Source of the DNA: Candidatus Tenderia sp.
GTDB lineage: Bacteria > Pseudomonadota > Gammaproteobacteria > Tenderiales > Tenderiaceae
Assembly (NCBI GenBank): GCA_030148045.1
Contig: JASBUE010000294.1
Span: 1-19,987, forward strand
DNA length: 19,987 nt
Reading direction: 5' to 3'
The position numbers and the translations under genes are program-made. The notes under the pieces were generated by a model. It saw only the letters and a program-made list of their open reading frames with translations, was not told the DNA's origin and ran no database searches. This document shows, one piece after another, positions 1 to 8,800 of the stretch (the first letter of the stretch is position 1; the number at the start of each line of letters is the position of its first letter).

Positions 1-1101
1 GAAAATCTTGCCGAAATCTTCCTCGAGGCGGCGCCCTGGCTGCTGTTCGGCTTCGTTTGTGCGGGTCTGATCAGGGCCTGGCTGCCGGAGGGGTTGGTCA
101 ACCGCTGGCTCGGCGGCAATGGGGTCTGGCCGGTCACCAAGGCCGCCCTCATCGGCGCCCCTTTACCTTTGTGCTCCTGCGGGGTGCTGCCCGCCGCCAC
201 CGGCCTGCGCCGCAACGGCGCCTCGCGCAGCTCTACCGTCTCCTTTCTGATCGCCACACCGGAGACCGGGGTGGACTCCATCGCCCTCTCCTACGCCCTG
301 CTGGGGCCGGTAATGGCGGTGATCCGGCCGCTCACCGCCATCGGCAGCGCCATCTTCACCGGCCTCCTGACGCTATTCTTCAGCACCAACAAGGATCGCT
401 CCACGGCCGCCGCCCCAGGGGAAGGCGACATGCTCGCTATCTTCGAGGACTTACACAGCGAGACCCATTGTTGCACGGGGAGACGCTGCGACACCCGGTC
501 GAAACCGCAGCAGGGGATTGCCGCCCAGACCCTGGGTGGCCTGCGTTACGGCCTGGTCGACATGGTGGACGACCTGGTGCTGTGGCTGACCTTCGGCCTG
601 CTGCTGGCGGCGCTGATGCAAACCTTCGCCCCGCCCATGCTGCTGGCCGATTGGGGCAGCGGCCTGCCGGCCATGCTGCTGATGCTGCTGGTGGGCATTC
701 CCACCTACATCTGCGCCACCGCCTCCACCCCCATTGCCGCCGCCCTGCTGATCTCCGGCGTCTCTCCCGGCACGGTATTGGTCTTCCTGTTGGCAGGACC
801 GGCCACCAATATCGCCACCATAGGCATCATTAATCAGGAAATGGGCAGACATGTGCTGACCGCCTATCTGGCGGGCATTGCCATCAGCAGTATCGGCTTC
901 GGCCTGCTCACCGATGCCCTGCTGCAGGCTTATGGTATTGATGTCCACGCCCAGGTAAGCGCCGCGGATGACTGGCTGCCGGCATGGCTGGTATACCTGT
1001 CGGGCGCCGTGCTGCTGGTCGCCGCCCTGTTTTCGCTGGCCAGGATGCTGCGCCGGCGCCTGTCAGCCAACACCACCGAACGCCACGGCCACTCGCACTA
1101 A
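1..1101 (+). CDS. SO_0444-type Cu/Zn efflux permease (5' truncated)
   Basis: This is a multi-spanning inner-membrane permease that probably exports copper, zinc or a related metal or metalloid. The frame is open from the first base, so the true start lies upstream and the first 366 visible residues are the C-terminal bulk of the protein. The sequence shows many hydrophobic helices and a cytoplasm-type loop between two membrane blocks. The family signature PLCSCGVLP is encoded near 163-189, and a near-copy of the same fold follows around 700-740 (GIPTYICATASTPIAAA), as expected for the duplicated DUF318/ArsP-like permeases. The loop at about 460-495 carries a THCCTGRRC cluster, and the C-terminus ends RHGHSH; both look like metal ligands. 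The stop is TAA, overlapping the stop of the convergent mutL. The family name is from remembered similarity and the substrate is an inference. Confidence 0.8.
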   Translation, partial: ENLAEIFLEAAPWLLFGFVCAGLIRAWLPEGLVNRWLGGNGVWPVTKAALIGAPLPLCSCGVLPAATGLRRNGASRSSTVSFLIATPETGVDSIALSYALLGPVMAVIRPLTAIGSAIFTGLLTLFFSTNKDRSTAAAPGEGDMLAIFEDLHSETHCCTGRRCDTRSKPQQGIAAQTLGGLRYGLVDMVDDLVLWLTFGLLLAALMQTFAPPMLLADWGSGLPAMLLMLLVGIPTYICATASTPIAAALLISGVSPGTVLVFLLAGPATNIATIGIINQEMGRHVLTAYLAGIAISSIGFGLLTDALLQAYGIDVHAQVSAADDWLPAWLVYLSGAVLLVAALFSLARMLRRRLSANTTERHGHSH

Positions 1102-2915
1102 CGTCCACGCAGGAATTGCTTGTCCAGATCCTCCAGGGTCAATTGCACCCAGGTGGGACGGCCATGATTGCACTGGCCGCTGCGCTCGGTGCGCTCCATG
1201 TCACGCAGCAGGGCGTTCATCTCTGGAAGGGTCAACTGGCGGCTGGCGCGCACCGAACCGTGGCAGGCCATGGTGGCCAGGATCTCGTTGCAGCGCTCCT
1301 GGATGCGGGTACTTTCCCCCACCACGGCCAGGTCCGAGAGGACGTCATTGACCAGGGTTTTGGCATCGGCGTTTCTCAACAGGGCCGGCACGGCGCGGAT
1401 GACCAGGGTTTCGGGACCGATGCGGTCGAGTTCAAAACCAAGCCCATGCAGAAACTCGCCATGTTCTTCCGCCAGCTGCGCCTCGCCGGCATTGACCATT
1501 ATGGATTCGGGCACCAGCAGGGGTTGTGAGCGTATCCCCTCCTCCCCCCAGGACTGTTTCATACGCTCGTAGGTGATACGTTCGTGGGCGGCGTGCATGT
1601 CCACCAGCACCAGCCCCTTTTCGTTTTGCGCCAGGATGTAAATGCCGTGTAGTTGCGCCAAAGCGAAGCCCAGTGGCGGTGTCTCCGCCGCTGTCGGCCC
1701 GGACATCTCGGCGACGGCGCTCGCCGCCAGGGCACGCATCCCCTCATAGGCGGCCCGCCCCTCCTGAACGCCCAAGGCAAAACCGTGCTGGCGTGGCGCC
1801 GGCGCGCCGGTCCGGCGCAGCCGGGGGGAAAAGAAATCACCCGGATTACCCGCCTGCCCTGACTCATTGTCCATGGCGGGTTGCGATTCGAATTGCGGCG
1901 TCTCATCGCCCGGACGCAAATCGGCCAGGGAGTGGTGCAGGCTGGAAAACAGGAAATCATGCACCGTGCGGCCTTCGCGAAAGCGCACCTCGTGTTTGGT
2001 GGGATGCACGTTCACGTCCACCTATGCGGCGGGCAGCTCCAGATAGAGCACGAAGGCGGGCTGGCGGCCGTGATACATCACGTCCTGATAGGCCTTGCGC
2101 ACCGCATGGGCGATGAGCTTGTCCTTGACCATGCGGCCGTTGACATAGAAATACTGCAGGTCGGCTTGGCTGCGGGAAAAGGTGGGGAGCCCGACCCAAC
2201 CCCATAATCTCAATCCGCCGCGCTCGAAATCGATCTCGGCCGATTGCTCCACGAACGGCTTGCCGCAAATGGCGGCGATGCGGCGCCGGTGCCCCGCCTG
2301 ATCACTGGCGGCACGCCATTGATGCACTTGCTTTTGCTCATGCATCAGGCTGATGCCAACGTCGAAGCGGCTCAGACCGATGCGCCGCACCACGTCCTCC
2401 AGGTGTTTGAATTCGGTGCGCTCGGTGCGCAAAAACTTGCGTCGCGCCGGGGTATTGAAGAACAGGTCGCGCACCTCGATGGTGGTGCCGACGGGATGAG
2501 CCACAGGCTGGACCTTGACATCGCTGTCGCCGCCGTTAACCGCGATCTGCCGCCCCTGCTCCGCATCCTGAAAGCGCGACACCAGCCGCAGGCGCGACAC
2601 CGAGGCAATGCTGGGCAGGGCCTCGCCGCGAAAGCCGAGGCTGGCGACATGGCTCAGGTCGTCGAAGCTGCTGATCTTGCTGGTGGCGTGCCGGCTCAGG
2701 GCCAGCGCCAGATCGTCCGGATGAATCCCCGCGCCGTTATCGCGCACGCGGATCAGGGCGACGCCGCCCTTCTCGATCTCCAGGTCGATCCGGGTGGCGC
2801 CGGCGTCCAGGCTGTTTTCGATCAGCTCCTTGACTACGGATGAGGGGCGCTCGACCACCTCTCCGGCGGCGATCTGGTTGGCGAGATGGCTGGAGAGAGG
2901 CTGAACTCGTTTCAC
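1098..2915 (-). CDS. mutL: DNA mismatch repair protein MutL, interrupted by an in-frame TAG
   Basis: MutL is the ATPase that links MutS mismatch recognition to strand excision. Full length would be 605 residues (E. coli 615). The GTG start at 2915 is placed so that the conserved LANQIAAGEVVERP begins near residue 11; no good Shine-Dalgarno is visible. The N-terminal GHKL ATPase shows ENSLDAGA, DNGAGI and GFRGEALPSI. The C-terminal dimerisation domain has DMHAAHE..TYE near residue 439, matching the DQHA(X)2E(X)4E endonuclease motif, and QCNHGRP near 581-587. It therefore resembles the nicking MutL of MutH-less bacteria. Codon 298 is TAG (2022-2024), with the same frame open on both sides; E. 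coli MutL has Gln there (HQVDVNVHP). A GTG follows the TAG directly, so restart could only yield separate halves. It is last in the smc-zipA-tsaE-ami-mutL run and ends on TAG. Whether it is functional is unresolved. Confidence 0.93.
2022..2024 (-). other. In-frame TAG inside mutL
   Basis: The minus-strand codons read GAG CTG CCC GCC GCA TAG GTG GAC GTG, that is, ELPAA-stop-VDVNVHP. Frame and similarity to MutL are unbroken on both sides, so this is a single-base nonsense change. The simplest change is CAG to TAG, because E. coli MutL has Gln at this column. It could be a true mutation, a read-through or recoded codon, or a base error. Confidence 0.9.
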
Positions 2916-2951
2916 GATGGAATCACACAGACTTGCTGGAAGAAGGCCGTG

Positions 2952-2980
2952 ATTATACGGGAAGCGGCCTGCGCTTTCAG
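2952..2980 (-). promoter_or_regulatory. Candidate promoter for mutL
   Basis: On the minus strand a perfect TATAAT (2957-2952) lies 17 bases downstream of CTGAAA (2980-2975), a 4 of 6 match to the -35 consensus. The predicted start would give a leader of roughly 30 bases before the mutL GTG. This could supplement transcription coming from the genes upstream. It is a pattern match only. Confidence 0.45.
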
Positions 2981-2990
2981 CAGGACGGAA

Positions 2991-4328
2991 TTAACTGTCG
3001 CTGGTGGGTATGTGCAGCACCTGGCCGATACGCAGGCTGTCGGACTTGAGCTGGTTGGCCAACCGCAGGGTATCCAGGCTGACATGATAGCGCGAGGCGA
3101 TCTCGGAGAGGGTCTCGCCACGCCGGATGACGTGTTCCTGCGCCGCGATGCGGGTGCCGGGCGGCGGGTTGGAGATGAAATAGCTGCGGATGCCTGCCAT
3201 CATCGCCCTCGCCAGCTGTTGCTGATAGCGACCGGAACGCAGGTTGCGTTCTTCGGTCGGATTGGAGATGAAGGCGGTTTCCACCAGGATCGAGGGAATA
3301 TCGGGCGACTTCAACACCGCAAAACCGGCCTGCTGAACCTGGTGCTTGTGGATCCTGGCGACTCCCCGCAGACCTTTCAGAATGCGGGAAGCCACATCCA
3401 GACTGTCCTCGATGGTAGCGCTTTGAGACAGATCCAGCAGCACAGAGGCGAGCATGTCGTCCTTGTCGTCCAGGGTGACGCCACCCACCAGGTCCGAAGC
3501 ATTCTCACGATTGGCCAACAGCTTGGCCGCCTCACTGGTGGCGCCACTCTGGGACAGGGCGTATACCGAGGCGCCCTTGGCGCGCGGATCGGCAAAGGCA
3601 TCGGCGTGAATAGAGATTAAGATGTCGGCCTTATTGCGACGCGCCTTCTCCTTGCGATCGCTCAGCTTGATAAAATAGTCGCCGTCGCGAATCATCAGCG
3701 GCCGCATACCCTCTTCCTGTTCGACCAGCTTCTCCAGCTTGCGGGCGATGGCCAGCACCACATCCTTTTCCTGGGTCCCCTTACGCCCCTTGGCACCCGG
3801 GTCGATACCGCCGTGACCGGCATCGATGGCGACGATGATGTCGCGGCTTTGCGGCGCCACGACCACCTCTTTTTTGACCTGCGGAACGGCGGCCGGTGTC
3901 ACCGGCTCGGGCGCCTTGGCAATGCGTTTCGGCACCCCGCCGGCCACTTCGATCACCAGCCGATGGCCACTGTCGGCCGCCGGTTTCAGGAGATAGATAT
4001 CGGCCTTGGGCGCCCCTTCCAGCTCAAACACCAGACGCAGGTCGGTACCTTTGCGGATGCCGGTGCGCAGATTCTTGATAGCGGTACCGGCGAAATCCAA
4101 GGCGGGCCGGGTGCCCGTGCCGATGACGTCGAGCAGGTCGACCACGAAGCGGTCCGGGCGGGAAAGAGGGAAGTACTTGTACTTGATCGGGCCGCTGAGA
4201 TCGACCACCACCCTGGCATGATCGTCATAGTGACCTATACGTAGGCTATTGAAATTCAGAGTATTTGCTGCCCAACCCGCGGTGGTCGGCAGCAGGCAGA
4301 GTAGTAGCAGATAGATTAAACGCCGCAT
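2991..4328 (-). CDS. amiC: N-acetylmuramoyl-L-alanine amidase (AmiB/AmiC type, with AMIN and LysM domains)
   Basis: This periplasmic zinc amidase cleaves the bond between MurNAc and the stem peptide to split septal peptidoglycan during daughter-cell separation. The 445-residue protein starts with a signal peptide (residues 1-20, ending AGWA). An AMIN septal-targeting domain follows at about 23-130, a Pro-rich linker at 140-160, then an Amidase_3 catalytic domain at about 163-385. The zinc and catalytic residues are visible: H172 in DAGHGG, E187 in QEKD, H241 in IHAD and E350 in VETAFISN. A C-terminal LysM domain (about 398-441) resembles AmiB of pseudomonads, so amiB is an equally valid name. 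Its ATG follows AAAGGGG and GGAG ribosome-site sequence. It sits between tsaE and mutL, the usual gammaproteobacterial order, and a candidate mutL promoter lies just after its stop codon. Confidence 0.93.
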   Translation of the reverse strand: MRRLIYLLLLCLLPTTAGWAANTLNFNSLRIGHYDDHARVVVDLSGPIKYKYFPLSRPDRFVVDLLDVIGTGTRPALDFAGTAIKNLRTGIRKGTDLRLVFELEGAPKADIYLLKPAADSGHRLVIEVAGGVPKRIAKAPEPVTPAAVPQVKKEVVVAPQSRDIIVAIDAGHGGIDPGAKGRKGTQEKDVVLAIARKLEKLVEQEEGMRPLMIRDGDYFIKLSDRKEKARRNKADILISIHADAFADPRAKGASVYALSQSGATSEAAKLLANRENASDLVGGVTLDDKDDMLASVLLDLSQSATIEDSLDVASRILKGLRGVARIHKHQVQQAGFAVLKSPDIPSILVETAFISNPTEERNLRSGRYQQQLARAMMAGIRSYFISNPPPGTRIAAQEHVIRRGETLSEIASRYHVSLDTLRLANQLKSDSLRIGQVLHIPTSDS

Positions 4329-4489
4329 GACTCCAACCCCTTTGTTGTTATTTCTTGAGGCACCGGATGACCCCTCAAAATAATACTGTGTTTTTTCTCA
4401 TATTTTCCAGAAAGATACAAGACTTTCCTAGAAAAAAGACAAATTACACGTGCTTTACCGTTGTTTTTTCGTCAGGGACTGTCATAACT
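4329..4489. other. AT-rich gap between tsaE and the amidase gene
   Basis: These 161 bases are visibly richer in A and T, with several T or A runs of six, than the surrounding GC-rich coding DNA. I see no open reading frame and no terminator hairpin. On the minus strand it holds TATTAT-like and AAAATATGA-like stretches that could form an amiC promoter, but I cannot pair a convincing -35 with a -10. Confidence 0.4.
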
Positions 4490-4945
4490 TTAGGTCAGTT
4501 CGTCTGATTTTTCGATGCACTGCTTCCCGGTATCACTCATCGCTGTCAGACCCACCCGCCTGGCCGTGCCGGCGTAACGAATGTCGACCACCAGATCGGC
4601 GCTCGGCAACACCCCTGCGCCCTTTTGCGGCCATTCCACCAGCAAAATCGCATCCCGGTCCAGCCAGTCGCGCAGGCCCAGGAATTCCAGTTCCTCCGGG
4701 TCGGCCAGACGATACAGGTCCAGATGATAGACCCACCGTTGCGGCAGGTCGTAGGGCTCGACCAGGGTATACGTGGGACTGCGCACCGCCCCTTCATGGC
4801 CGAGAGTCTGCAGAAAACCGCGCGCCAGGGTCGACTTGCCCGCCCCCAGTTCGCCGAGCAGATAGATCACACAGCGCGGCGGACAGGCACGCGCCAACCG
4901 CGCCCCCAGGGCGCGCATGTCGGCGTCAGTTTCAATAATCAGCAT
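4490..4945 (-). CDS. tsaE: tRNA threonylcarbamoyladenosine biosynthesis ATPase TsaE
   Basis: TsaE is the P-loop ATPase that works with TsaB and TsaD to transfer the threonylcarbamoyl group to A37 of ANN-decoding tRNAs in the cytoplasm. The 151-residue protein has the normal family length. Its Walker A motif GELGAGKST is at 31-39, SPTYTLVEPY at 56-65, HLDLYRLADPEELEFLG at 74-90 and the late LLVEWPQKG at 101-109, all close to the E. coli protein. The ATG lies 21 bases after the zipA stop with no clear ribosome site, suggesting translational coupling or a weak start. It is followed by the amidase and mutL genes, the usual neighbourhood for tsaE. The stop is TAA. Confidence 0.93.
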   Translation of the reverse strand: MLIIETDADMRALGARLARACPPRCVIYLLGELGAGKSTLARGFLQTLGHEGAVRSPTYTLVEPYDLPQRWVYHLDLYRLADPEELEFLGLRDWLDRDAILLVEWPQKGAGVLPSADLVVDIRYAGTARRVGLTAMSDTGKQCIEKSDELT

Positions 4946-4966
4946 CGCCGCAGACCGGCTTAGGGT

Positions 4967-5851
4967 TCAGGCACTGGCCAGCCATTTGCAATCGTATTCG
5001 GCGAGCTGCTGGCGAATATGGTCAATGGCCGAATGGGTCAGTACGCTACGGGTTTCATCACGCAATTCACCGCCCAGCTTCTGTGCCAGTTCTTGAGCAG
5101 TGACAAGCATGGTGTCAAAGGCGGCCAGACCGCTGACGGCAGCGTTAGGCATCTGGATGAACAGACTCACGCCGGGCGTGGAGAGTTGATCTACATTCTC
5201 AAGATCGAACACACCGGGCTTGACCATGTTCACCAGACCGAACAAGGGTGCGTCGTCTTGCAAATATTGGAAGAACTGCATGTCACCATAGCGCAGACCG
5301 CAGCTCTCGATGGTCTCGATCAGCGCCGAGCCGACGAAGTGCTGCCCCGGCGGCGCCATGACGTTGAGGACGACGACCTTGTCCGGCGCGTCCTCTTTGT
5401 GCCCCGTCCTCTGCGCCGCGCCGTCCTCGACAGGGGCCTCCCCGGCGTCATGACCACGGCGCAGTTTGCCGAGAATCGAACGGGGTCGCCCGGGGGCAAC
5501 GGCGGCCGGCGGCCGGCGCTCGTGCGCGCGGGCATCGTCGGCGTCCAGCTTGATTTCGAAGGATTCCGCCGATGGCTTGTTATCGTCCAATCCCTCGTCG
5601 ACCACGAACCGGTTCAACTGCTGCAACTCATCCTGGTCCAACCCGGCGTCGTCCGCCGCTCGGTTTTCAACCGACGCTATCCCGGCAGTATCCAGGTCAA
5701 CCGCAGCTTCCCGTCCATGTCCGGATTTCGAAAACAGCACGCTGTGATCGATGTCGCCCCAAGCATGGCGGCGCTTGCTGCGCAGCCTGGCGATGCCGGC
5801 CAGGATCATGATCACCCCGATGACAATCAGAACGATGAGTAACGAATCCAT
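4967..5851 (-). CDS. zipA: Cell division protein ZipA
   Basis: ZipA anchors and bundles the FtsZ ring at the inner membrane in gammaproteobacteria. The 294-residue protein begins with an N-terminal membrane anchor (residues 3-22, mostly I, L, V and G) and a short basic stretch, RLRSKRRH. A charged, low-complexity linker follows at about 30-155. The globular FtsZ-binding domain, about 157-290, contains VVVLNVMAPPGQHFVG, YGDMQFFQY, LFGLVNMVKPG and the late FDTMLVTAQELAQKLGGEL, all typical of ZipA. A GGAAAGGGG ribosome site precedes the ATG. It lies 26 bases downstream of smc, the standard smc-zipA arrangement. In many relatives ligA follows, but here tsaE comes next. The stop is TGA. Confidence 0.92.
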   Translation of the reverse strand: MDSLLIVLIVIGVIMILAGIARLRSKRRHAWGDIDHSVLFSKSGHGREAAVDLDTAGIASVENRAADDAGLDQDELQQLNRFVVDEGLDDNKPSAESFEIKLDADDARAHERRPPAAVAPGRPRSILGKLRRGHDAGEAPVEDGAAQRTGHKEDAPDKVVVLNVMAPPGQHFVGSALIETIESCGLRYGDMQFFQYLQDDAPLFGLVNMVKPGVFDLENVDQLSTPGVSLFIQMPNAAVSGLAAFDTMLVTAQELAQKLGGELRDETRSVLTHSAIDHIRQQLAEYDCKWLASA

Positions 5852-5877
5852 CTGCCCCTTTCCGTTTGCTTGCGGTA

Positions 5878-8800
5878 TTAACCGACCATGCGCACCGCTT
5901 CGTCCACGTCTACGGCCACCATGCGTGATACGCCCGGCTCGTGCATGGTGACGCCGGCGAGATGATCGGACATCTCCATGGTGGTCTTGTTGTGGGTGAT
6001 GAAGATGAACTGCACCTTTTCCGACATCTCCTTCACCATATTACAAAAACGCCCGACGTTGGCCTCATCCAGCGGCGCGTCCACCTCGTCCAGCATGCAG
6101 AACGGCGCCGGATTGAGCTGGAAGATGGAGAACACCAGGGCGACGGCGGTAAGCGCCTTCTCGCCCCCCGACAGCAAGTGAATGCTGGAGTTGCGCTTGC
6201 CGGGCGGGCGCGCCATCACCGTCACGCCGGTGTCGAGCAGGTCTTCGCCGGTCAGTTCAAGATAGGCGTGGCCGCCGCCGAACAGGCGCGGGAACAGCTC
6301 TTTGACACCGGCGTTGACCTTATCGAAGGTATCCTTGAAACGGGTGCGGGTCTCCTTGTCGATCTTGCGGATGGCGTTCTCCAGCGTGGTCAGGGCGTCG
6401 ATCAGGTCGGCGTTCTGCCGATCGAGATAATTCTTGCGCTCGGACTGTTCCTCGAACTCCTCGATGGCGGCCAGGTTGATGGCGCCGAGGCGCTGGATGC
6501 GTTGGCCGATCTCATTAACCTGCTCCTGCCACTGCGCTTCGTCGGCCTATTCCGGCAGGCTTTGGCTGACCTCTTCCATGACAAAACCGGTCTCGGCGAA
6601 CTGCTCCTGCACGGTCTGACTGCGGACGCGGAATTCCTGGCTGGCCATGCGCAGTTTTTCCAGCTTGGAGCGGATCTCCTGAGAACGCTGTTCGGCCTGG
6701 TTACGCTCATCGGCCAGTTCGCGCATGGTGTGGTCGACCTCTTCCATGGCGCGGCGGGCCTGTTGCAATTCCTCTTCCACCCCTAGGCGTGTGGCCAGTT
6801 TCTGTTCCAATTCCAGGCTCATCTCCGCCAGCGGATCGCCCTCGCCCTGGAGCTGGGCCTGCAACTCCTCGCGGCGGCGTTCCAGATGGTTAAGCTGACT
6901 CTGCATGCGCTCCAGGCGCTGCCGGGTGACGTCCAGCTGGGCGCGGACCGATTGTAGTTTCAGGGCAATCTCGTGGGCGCGCTCGCGATCCTCGCGCGCC
7001 TGCTGGCGGTGCCGATCCAGGCGCTGGCGCAATTCATCGCGGCGCTGTTGTAGCTGGTGGCGGGTCTGCTCAAAGTTTTCGGTCCGGGCCAGGATCTCAT
7101 CGAGACGGGCGCGCGCTTCGGCCAGGGATTCCTCCATGCCCTGACGTTGCTGGCGCAGGTCCTCGATGTCACTTGCCAGGCGCTGCTTGCGGTTATGGAA
7201 CTGCTGCATGCGCTCCCGGCGCGCGCTCAACTGGGATTCGATGCCGGCCTTGGACTGGGTCACCTGCCTGAGGGTGGCCTGCAGCTCCTCGCGGCCACGC
7301 TCCAGTGCCTGTTGCCGGGAACGACTCTGTTGCAGCCCGGCCTGCAATTCTTCCACCCGCCCGGCGGTTTCACTGATTTCGGTCTCCAGCGACTTCAGCT
7401 CCTGCTCGCGCCGCAACACACCGGCCTTTTCATCCACGCCGCGCGACAGGCGCAGCCAGTCGCGGCCGAGCCAGACACCATCGCGGGTGACGATGGATTC
7501 GGAGGGTTTGATCCGGGAACGCAGCGCCAGCGCCTGTTCCAGGGTCTCGGCGGCATAGACACTGCCCAGCAAGGAGTTCATGGAATAGTTGGACTCGACC
7601 TTGCTCAGCAGCGGCGTGCCGGCGGAACCGGTCTCCGCCTCGGCGGCGCCCATGTTCGTGTCGAACAGGGACAAGGTGCCCTTGTCGAGATCCTTGAGGG
7701 CGTCGGCCACCGCCGCCATGCCCTCGACGCAGACCGACTCAAGGTGCAGCCCCAGGGCCGTTTCCACCGCCTTTTCCCAGCCCGACTCGACACCGATGTT
7801 CTGCGCCAGGCGTGCGGCGGTATCCAGCCCCTTGGCCTTGAGCCATTCGTTGATCTTGTGGTTGTCCTTGCCCAGGGCCTGCTGCTGCAGGGCCTCGAGC
7901 GAGGCGCGCCGCCCCTGCATGCTTTGCAGGCGGCCGCGTTCGGCGTCCAGCTCGCTGCCGAGTGCCTGGGTGTGTTCGCGTTCATGACGAATCTGCTCGG
8001 CCTGCTGCTCCGCCTCGTGGTGCAGCTGGCCCAGCTGCTCTTCCAGCTGGTCGCGCCCCAGGCTCAGCTCTTCTAGCTCGCTCTCCAGACTGCCCGGCGA
8101 CAGCAGCCCCAGTTCGTCCTCCATGCGCTGCATGCGCTGGTTGAGTTGTCCCAGGCTCTGCTCCTGGTGCTGGATACGGGTCTTTTCCACCTCGGCGCGG
8201 CGGATCTGTTCGGAGGAGGTCTGGTTGAACTCGTCCCACTGCTGCTGCCAGGCGTGCATCGCCTCTTCGGCACTGCTCAGCAGCGCGGCGGACTCGCCCT
8301 CCTTGTCGCGCGCCACCAGCGACTCCTCCTCCAGCCCCTCCAGCGACATCTTCAGGTCTTCGATGGCTTCGCGGTCGTTGCCCAGATGCTCGGTGGCCTC
8401 GCGCCAGGCCTGTTCCACCTCGCGCAGCTCCCGCTCCTGCTGCTGGCGGGTATCCCTAATGTGTTGGATAGTCTGTTCCAGGCGCGCGATCTCAGAGCCG
8501 ATGGCGTAGTAGCGCCCCTGCACCTCGTTGAATCGTTCGTTGCTCTCCACCTGCTGCTCGCGCTGGCTCTCGATGGCCGATTCAAGCCCGCGCTGTTCGG
8601 CCACCTGGCCTTCCAGGGCGATCTCCTGGGCCTGGATCTGCTTGTCGCGCTCCTTGACGGTGGCGTCCAGGTTAGCGAACTTCAGTGCCAGCAGTTCGGC
8701 CTTGAGCTTGCGCTCTTCCTCTTTGTAACCTTTGTACTTTTCCGCCGTCTTGGCCTGACGCTGCAGGGTGGCCAGGCGCTTTTCCAGCTCTTCGCGCAGG

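Noticed and set aside
1098..2021. Separate MutL C-terminal gene starting at the GTG after the TAG
   Set aside because: The start would fall inside the VDVNVHP motif of the ATPase half and has no ribosome site of its own. A single interrupted gene explains the data better.
5018..5842. Long plus-strand open frame opposite zipA, and similar ones opposite smc and the MscS-like gene (7057-8076, 14772-15743)
   Set aside because: They mirror the real genes, have Gln/Arg/Gly-rich translations without recognisable domains, and are typical antisense frames in GC-rich DNA.
5878..6225. Independent 115-residue SMC-like gene
   Set aside because: It is the in-frame end of smc. The intervening 6226-6546 also encodes conserved SMC sequence, so this is not a separate gene.
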